Source: Donghicola sp036139795 (GTDB taxonomy: Bacteria > Pseudomonadota > Alphaproteobacteria > Rhodobacterales > Rhodobacteraceae). From it: a stretch of DNA of 15,056 nt. Positions 11,401 to 15,056 of the stretch are shown in pieces; the first letter of the stretch is position 1; every line of letters starts with the position of its first letter. The DNA is taken from contig JAYZYX010000292.1 in assembly GCA_036139795.1 (NCBI GenBank), forward strand, positions 1 through 15,056. Direction: 5' to 3'. Under the pieces are notes generated by a model. The model did not search any database and had not been told where the DNA came from. It saw nothing but the letters and a program-made list of their open reading frames with translations. The translations under genes were made by a program, and so were the position numbers.

Positions 11401-14331
11401 ATCGCGCAGGGTGGTGTTGCCACTGTTGGTCACCGTGATCGTGTAGGTCAGCGTGTCTCCTAGGGTAACGGTGCCGCTTTGGTCCGTATCGGTGTGATTG
11501 ACGGTCTTCGCGATGGCGATATCTGCCGCTTGGGTCAAAACCGTATCCGTTGCCGACGTGTCTGTGACCTGACTTGCCATCGGCGTCGTTGCCGTCACAA
11601 GCGCGGTGCTGCCGACGCTGCCCCTGTCGATATCGCTTTGGGTCAACACGTAGCTTGCGGTGTAGGTGGTGCTGTCGCTGGCCCCCGGCAGCAATGACGC
11701 AATCGGCCCGCCAGTCAAAGTCACGCCCGCATCGGTCAGGACTAAATTGGTCAAGGTTACATTGCCGGAGTTGGTCACGGTGAACGCATAGGTCACCGTA
11801 TCGCCAGCCGCAGGCGTGCCCGATCCCAGCGTTGCGGTCTTGACCAAAGTGATCCCGCCCGCCCGCGTCACGCTGTTGGTCACGGCCGTATCAGTGGTAT
11901 CGGTCACATCTTCGCTGCCGTCGCCCGCACGAGTGCTGTTGTTGTCACCGTCGACCCATGCGGTCGCGGTCGCGCTGTTGCTAAGACCGCCCGCATCAAT
12001 ATCCGCTTGGGTCACTGTGTGGGTCATCGTCGCTGTCGCCGTCGCCCCGCTAGGGAAACTGGCCGCGCTTGCTCCGCTTGAGAACACAGGCGTTCCCAAC
12101 GAAGCGCTAAGGACAGTGCTATCAGCGCGCGTGAAATCATCGCTCAGGCTCAGATCCAACACCGTGACCGAACCTGAGTTCGTGGCGACCACAGTATAGG
12201 TCAGGATATCGCCCGCCGTCAGGGTGCCGCTGCTGTCCACGTCATTGCTGCTGACGGTTTTGGTGACGGTCAGTTCCGGCACCGTGGGCAAGCTGGTGAC
12301 CGTCGGAGTGTCGCCGGTGCCGGTGGCACTAGAGCTGTCGGAAACATCATCGCTGCCAGTAGGACTGCTGCCTGTAACGGTAGCACTATTGGTCACACTG
12401 CCCGCATCCAAATCCGTCTGAGTGATCGTATGCACAGCTGTGAAGGTGACCGTATCACTCGCCCCCGGGGCCAGCGATGCAATCGGCCCGCCACTCACGA
12501 TGGCATTGGTGTTGGTCAGGGTCAGGTTGGTCAGGGTCACATTACCGGTGTTGGTCACGGTAAAGGTGTAAGAGATCGTCTCTCCCACCTGCGCGAAACT
12601 GCCCGTCATGTTCAATGTATCAGCCATCGCCAGCGAGACTGCAGGCGCTGAAGTGAGAGTCGAGGCGACTGCGGTCCCGTTGCCAGCGCCAGTCGTGGTA
12701 TTACCGGACGAGGTGCTCTCGACGGAAAAAGCCGTTCCCGTATCGCCATCAGTCGACAAAGCCGTGAAACTGGCAAGGTTGCTCAACGATCCGCTGTCCA
12801 GCTGAGCCTGCGTCACGGTGTGGTTGATGGTAAAGGTCAGCGTATCCCCGACCTCAAGCACCGCACCATCGGTGCCGCTGGCCCCGCTGCCTGTTTTCAC
12901 CGGCGTGCCCATAGCAGGGTTCGTCGTGGTGCTCTCCCCGTCGGTCAGCGTATCCGTCCACGTCAGATCATAGAGGGTGACGTTACCAGTGTTTGCAACG
13001 CTAACCGTATAGCTCAGAACATCACCCGCAGCGGCGCCATCGGCCAAAGCGGTCTCATCCACGCTCTTGGTGACCGTCAGCTGAGGCGTCTGGGAAAAGC
13101 TCGTGCCTGTCGCGGTCCCATTGCCCGCACCCGTGGAGGTGTTTCCGGTCGAGGTGCTCTCCACAGTAAACGCCGTTCCCGTATCGCCATCGGTTGTCAG
13201 TGCCGTGAAACTTGCAAGGTTGCTCAGCGATCCGCTGTCCAGCTGAGCCTGCGTCACGGTGTGGTTGATGGTAAAGGTCAGCGTATCCCCGACCTCAAGC
13301 ACCGCACCATCGGTGCCGCTGGCCCCGCTGCCTGTTTTCACTGGCGTGCCCATAGCGGGATTCGTCGTGGCGCTGTCGCCGTCCGTCAACGTGTCCGTCC
13401 ACGTCAGATCATAGAGAGTGACGTTACCAGTGTTTGCAACGCTAACCGTATAGCTCAGAACATCGCCCGCCGCCGCGCCATCGGCCAAAGCGGTCTCGTC
13501 CACAGTCTTGGTGACCGTCAGCTGAGGATTTGAGGACGCCGCTGCCACAGTCGTAACCGCTGCACAGACCTTTGCTGTCAGGCCGCTTATGTAGCTGTTG
13601 CTTGGGTCCGCGATATCCGCATAGGTCGAACCAACGAAAACATTGCTGGAACTTCCAGCAACGCCATCGATCAGCGTTTGAAAAGCTGTATCTGAGCCAG
13701 AATAGCGCGTCGCGGCCTCACCAATCACCATGAGAACGATTTCATGACCTGCCGCACGGATATTCGCGGCACTCGACGAAAAAGTCGCAGCGTCACGGAT
13801 GCCGCCAACACCCCCACCATTGCCGTTAATCCCGTCAGCATCTGTCAGCAGAACAACAACCGAAGCGGTATTTGCACGCGCTGCCGCACCGCCATCGCTC
13901 TGATACTGGCTGCTGCCATAGTTGGTCAGCGCATCTTCAACATAAGACATCGCTGCGCCGGGATTGGTGTATTGGGTCCCGCTTGTGGCGCGCGAATAGC
14001 CGCTTGCGACCGAAGGAAAACTTGCCGTCAACCCACTGACGGAAACAGGGCTGGTCCCCCATGCGACCAGCGCCCCGCGCAGGCCCGTGGTCGCATCGAA
14101 TGTGAAATTATCCGCAACAAGATTAAGAAAGGACTGCGCTTGTGAGAATTCTGTTGAGTCAACGCTGGTCGATTCATCGTTCAAAAACCAAAGCTCGGCG
14201 GCACCATTACACGATTGGGCAGCGGCGTTCCCTGTCCAGACTGCGAACATTAGTAGTGTGCTCACAAGCAGTGTGAACAAACGGTGTGAGAAACCAACTA
14301 CTGTCGAAAGCACTCGTTGGGAAACAAGCAT
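8410..14331 (-). CDS. giant vWA-DUF11-repeat-CnaB autotransporter-like surface protein (1973 aa)
   Basis: Predicted secreted adhesin anchored in the outer membrane. Domain order: extended signal peptide (1-~38, cut near NAAAQS); von Willebrand A domain (~45-255) with a full MIDAS, D52-E-S54-T-S56, T122 and D164, flanked by C41 and C256; seven DUF11-like repeats (~271-1202), each with an Ala/Val-x-NTGN/NSGN-VTL core and a late TQxxLDxGSLSN motif; two Cna-B/SdrD-like domains (~1203-1296 and ~1297-1400, GxVTDGSTGKQGVTV and GxVYDAITRQPLQDATV); an eighth DUF11-like repeat (~1447-1585); a helical linker (~1590-1637); and a beta-barrel (~1660-1973) ending YQLKLAF with the C-terminal Phe typical of outer-membrane proteins. 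Start ATG at 14331 has AGGA 7 nt upstream. A metal-binding head on a long stalk suggests attachment to surfaces or cells. I know no exact named homologue; the antisense frames across it are codon-bias shadows. Confidence 0.9.
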   Translation of the reverse strand: MLVSQRVLSTVVGFSHRLFTLLVSTLLMFAVWTGNAAAQSCNGAAELWFLNDESTSVDSTEFSQAQSFLNLVADNFTFDATTGLRGALVAWGTSPVSVSGLTASFPSVASGYSRATSGTQYTNPGAAMSYVEDALTNYGSSQYQSDGGAAARANTASVVVLLTDADGINGNGGGVGGIRDAATFSSSAANIRAAGHEIVLMVIGEAATRYSGSDTAFQTLIDGVAGSSSNVFVGSTYADIADPSNSYISGLTAKVCAAVTTVAAASSNPQLTVTKTVDETALADGAAAGDVLSYTVSVANTGNVTLYDLTWTDTLTDGDSATTNPAMGTPVKTGSGASGTDGAVLEVGDTLTFTINHTVTQAQLDSGSLSNLASFTALTTDGDTGTAFTVESTSTGNTSTGAGNGTATGTSFSQTPQLTVTKSVDETALADGAAAGDVLSYTVSVANTGNVTLYDLTWTDTLTDGESTTTNPAMGTPVKTGSGASGTDGAVLEVGDTLTFTINHTVTQAQLDSGSLSNLASFTALSTDGDTGTAFSVESTSSGNTTTGAGNGTAVASTLTSAPAVSLAMADTLNMTGSFAQVGETISYTFTVTNTGNVTLTNLTLTNTNAIVSGGPIASLAPGASDTVTFTAVHTITQTDLDAGSVTNSATVTGSSPTGSDDVSDSSSATGTGDTPTVTSLPTVPELTVTKTVSSNDVDSSGTLTAGDILTYTVVATNSGSVTVLDLSLSDDFTRADSTVLSASLGTPVFSSGASAASFPSGATATATMTHTVTQADIDAGGLSNSATATAWVDGDNNSTRAGDGSEDVTDTTDTAVTNSVTRAGGITLVKTATLGSGTPAAGDTVTYAFTVTNSGNVTLTNLVLTDAGVTLTGGPIASLLPGASDSTTYTASYVLTQSDIDRGSVGSTALVTATTPMASQVTDTSATDTVLTQAADIAIAKTVNHTDTDQSGTVTLGDTLTYTITVTNSGNTTLRDVAIAEDFRRADNTVLTATLPAASFSTGSTAALMLPGAVATTSFAHVVTQADVDAGGVTNSATATAWSDDDGSGTKAGDGSETVSDTLSQALSTPIAGTAGIALKKSGELQDIDGTLGTSLGDKIVYTLAVKNTGNVTLTNVTLTNVTLSDPLFGGTVAQTIASLAPGQIDSLTFVLDYMITTADLNTGSVSNLATVSATAGTGSVSDQSGPTFDTDEAIVTFLGSIGGHVTDGSTGKQGVTVILYDQSTGLEVARTTTDSTGLYTFLELEQATYSIRFVPPGDVAVQSRSERGNPQGETVQNIEVAAGADRVITEVDALVVDPSGVVYDAITRQPLQDATVTLLFNGSEVPNSWLDTAAGDSNNKVTGSDGRYSFLLQSPAQSGTYSLRVSHADYSFVSDIIPPQSGTYTPALGLGVEEIVASSNLPSASGGDETYYLNFGFTFGDWTNSATLSKGIVHNHIPMDPNGYTTGLRVTKTADASGLSTFPEVGEVITYAITVQNLGQLDYNTVSLDDPLTSDEALVAEVGVTDDGVLGAGEIWRYTASYTLTAADLRRGEVSNLATLQATLLAGSTATSGAAPTGSDIGGVHVYESRPTGNTLRGTGNGKATVVTITPDMIAMIKDDLTDILADDLRVTMQRQSAQISDYSADALDWLKASLRFSDGGRVVPCASNSDPLSGKVSASGGSLYLETDWQRELCNADTGVRVVDQLSLTLTHDDDLGTQHLLSFAHRKERLRGDDRVSGNFIGGYLSQSAVTDKADGTISGMGLNGGFYGAGRVADEMFYSYHLAGVVGRHSYDLDFERDRTINATGDFTYFGLFAGASLAGDLSFGDTIVTPRVGIDFYHAPDTTTDVTATSGPFKQSGNLTVDGVTGNRTFLEVRLANDPSKAFDGEGMWDGLGGALSLTLRGFCDSFDGLDSRCGGGGSITYDKVNPDTGRAFGFELDAEATERHTALRGSLAFTRYFAKGQGTSVLALHAGSTGAPELSYQLKLAF
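10958..11002 (-). repeat. 15-bp tandem microrepeat in the seventh DUF11-like repeat
   Basis: AGTGTCACGTTGGTT occurs exactly twice in tandem (10958-10972, 10973-10987), followed by a diverged third unit. It produces the peptide run VTLTNVTLTNVTL at residues ~1113-1125, where the sister repeats carry only two VTLTN-like units. It is a likely recent slippage expansion, in frame. Confidence 0.85.
12640..13521 (-). repeat. 441-bp tandem duplication encoding the first two DUF11-like repeats
   Basis: Units 13081-13521 (residues 271-417) and 12640-13080 (residues 418-564) align at a constant offset of 441 bp (147 codons). A 114-bp stretch, 12787-12900 against 13228-13341, is identical at every base, and the encoded repeats differ at only a few residues until their last ~10 positions. 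This indicates recent duplication or gene conversion and a length-variable stalk. Confidence 0.92.
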
Positions 14332-14427
14332 CGCGCCATCCTATTTTTGAATCTGAATGTCTACCCCCTTAACTTCTGCGGCTCGAAACGGTCATTAGCC
14401 CTAACGGGTATCGGGCACATCCATAAG

Positions 14428-14456
14428 ATAGCAAAAATGCAATACCATGATTTCAA
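14428..14456 (-). promoter_or_regulatory. possible promoter of the giant surface-protein gene
   Basis: On the minus strand TTGAAA (14451-14456) is followed after 17 bp by TGCTAT (14428-14433), about 97 bp before the start codon. The -10 match is weak; this is only the best candidate seen in the leader. Confidence 0.25.
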
Positions 14457-14539
14457 TTTCGGAATCCCTCCCAAGGAAGGCTCATTAACTCGCTGATTTA
14501 GTGCAATAAATGCAGCAACCAAAAACACATGCGCCCCGA

Positions 14540-14556
14540 TGCTTTGCAGCAAAGCA
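14540..14556. promoter_or_regulatory. perfect 17-bp palindrome in the 14332-14790 intergenic region
   Basis: TGCTTTGC-A-GCAAAGCA is a perfect dyad about 210 bp upstream of the giant gene, in a stretch where I find no credible gene on either strand (frames at 14361-14552 and 14539-14745 have no recognisable domains). It has the form of an operator for a dimeric repressor; the regulator is unknown. Confidence 0.45.
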
Positions 14557-14790
14557 ATACTTTTGGGTATACGTGGCTTGCTAAATTGCTACCCTCTGTC
14601 GTGGATTTCGATAGTTTTCCAATCACTGCTGCGGGCGGCGAAGTCACCTTTCCATCCCGCTAGCGACTGGACCAACAAGCCGGGAACCCTCACCGAAAAT
14701 GTGGAATTCACATCGCAAGATAGCTCGAATGGCCACGCCCCTTGACCTTACGAGCGTCCCCCAGCCCGCCAGATCAGGGTTTCTGCACGT

Positions 14791-14845
14791 GCATAGCTGC
14801 ATTGCAGCATTTGATATTGTCGGGATCATACGGACACGTCATATT
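14791..14845 (+). promoter_or_regulatory. promoter and conserved palindromic element of cuckoo sRNA copy 2
   Basis: GCATAGCTGCATTGCAG (14791-14807; dyad GCTGCA-T-TGCAGC), TTGTCG (14817-14822) and CATATT (14840-14845, 17-bp spacer) lie at exactly the same distances from the sRNA as in copy 1. The spacer sequences differ between the copies, which argues for functional conservation of the three elements. Confidence 0.58.
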
Positions 14846-14853
14846 GAAGGAGC

Positions 14854-14942
14854 AGACAGCGTCTCTCCTCCTCCCTGACGTTGTCTTGAAAATTCAGGCG
14901 GCACACATCTCCTCCTCCCTTGTGTGTCGCCTTTTTCTTTTC
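14854..14942 (+). ncRNA. CcsR / cuckoo-type small RNA, copy 2
   Basis: Bases 14854-14943 are identical to 7830-7919. Hairpins are at 14855-14885 and 14897-14931, each with the 13-nt loop TCTCCTCCTCCCT, and a T-rich tail completes the terminator. It lies upstream of and divergent from the giant minus-strand gene, with about 520 bp between. Perfect identity across the RNA against diverged surroundings indicates strong selection or gene conversion between copies. Confidence 0.87.
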
Positions 14943-14969
14943 CGCATCCCCCAAAACACCAAAAGCGCC

Positions 14970-15056
14970 CTGCCTTCATCTTGGCAAAAATACCTCGGGG
15001 TGGGGGGGGGGGGCCCCCCCGAACACACCACACCCCCCACCCCCCACCCACATCGA
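14970..15056 (+). repeat. second copy of the intergenic repeat, running into degraded contig end
   Basis: Bases 14970-15002 repeat 7945-7977. Where copy 1 has the hairpin GCGGGGC-AGA-GCCCCGC, this copy reads 12 G (15002-15013) then 7 C (15014-15020) and rejoins as GAACAC. The following 30 bases are almost only A and C. This is best explained by unreliable sequence at a contig edge inside a multicopy repeat. Confidence 0.6.

Noticed and set aside
12820..13533. 237-codon plus-strand frame with internal near-repeats
   Set aside because: Its repeats simply mirror the 441-bp duplication of the minus-strand DUF11 modules; composition is Arg/Gly-rich shadow translation.
14361..14745. Two short opposing frames (63 and 68 codons) in the intergenic region before sRNA copy 2
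   Set aside because: They overlap each other, lack convincing ribosome-binding sites and recognisable content, and one spans the 17-bp palindrome.

Overview
The window reads as alphaproteobacterial DNA of the Rhodobacteraceae (Roseobacter group). This rests on the high-GC coding style, a CCUCCUCCC-loop (CcsR / cuckoo) small RNA present twice, and a downstream intergenic repeat that I recall as typical of these genomes. Both window ends look like contig ends: the first ~60 bases encode a degraded version of an expected flavoprotein nucleotide-binding motif, and the last ~55 bases collapse into G and C runs.

Left part (1-4640), a decaying styrene-type catabolic locus. A styA gene (styrene monooxygenase, FAD component) is split by an IS200/IS605-family element (269-2057) carrying divergent tnpA (HUH/Y1 transposase) and tnpB (RuvC nuclease). 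Removing 269-2057 rejoins the styA frame without a scar. The element ends, the subterminal hairpins and the guide tetranucleotides at the hairpin feet are mutually consistent. Further downstream styA carries a single-G frameshift. Next comes an unusual open frame that joins the N-terminal ~100 residues of an OmpW/AlkL-like outer-membrane protein to an aldehyde dehydrogenase lacking its first ~80 residues, which looks like a deletion fusion. A hairpin terminator closes this block.

Middle part (4640-7745), an iron-siderophore-type ABC importer: periplasmic binding protein, FecCD-type permease and FecE/FepC-type ATPase. The upstream region is AT-rich with overlapping inverted repeats. A perfect-stem attenuator-like terminator lies between the binding protein and the permease. 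Permease and ATPase overlap by 7 bp.

Right part (7746-15056). Two small RNAs of the CcsR/cuckoo type (7830-7918 and 14854-14942, both + strand) share 90 identical bases. Each has two hairpins displaying the same 13-nt loop containing CCTCCTCCC. Both are preceded by promoter-like hexamers and a conserved palindrome at identical spacing. Between them, on the minus strand, lies one giant gene of 1973 codons (8410-14331). It encodes a predicted secreted or surface protein with a signal peptide, a von Willebrand A domain with complete MIDAS residues, about eight DUF11-like beta-sandwich repeats, two Cna-B/SdrD-like domains and a C-terminal autotransporter-type beta-barrel ending in Phe. The intergenic regions hold several palindromes of unknown function.

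The most noteworthy items are the paired cuckoo sRNAs with their shared promoter architecture, the vWA-DUF11-autotransporter protein, the exactly delimited IS605-type insertion and the OmpW-ALDH fusion. No CRISPR array, tRNA or rRNA was seen.
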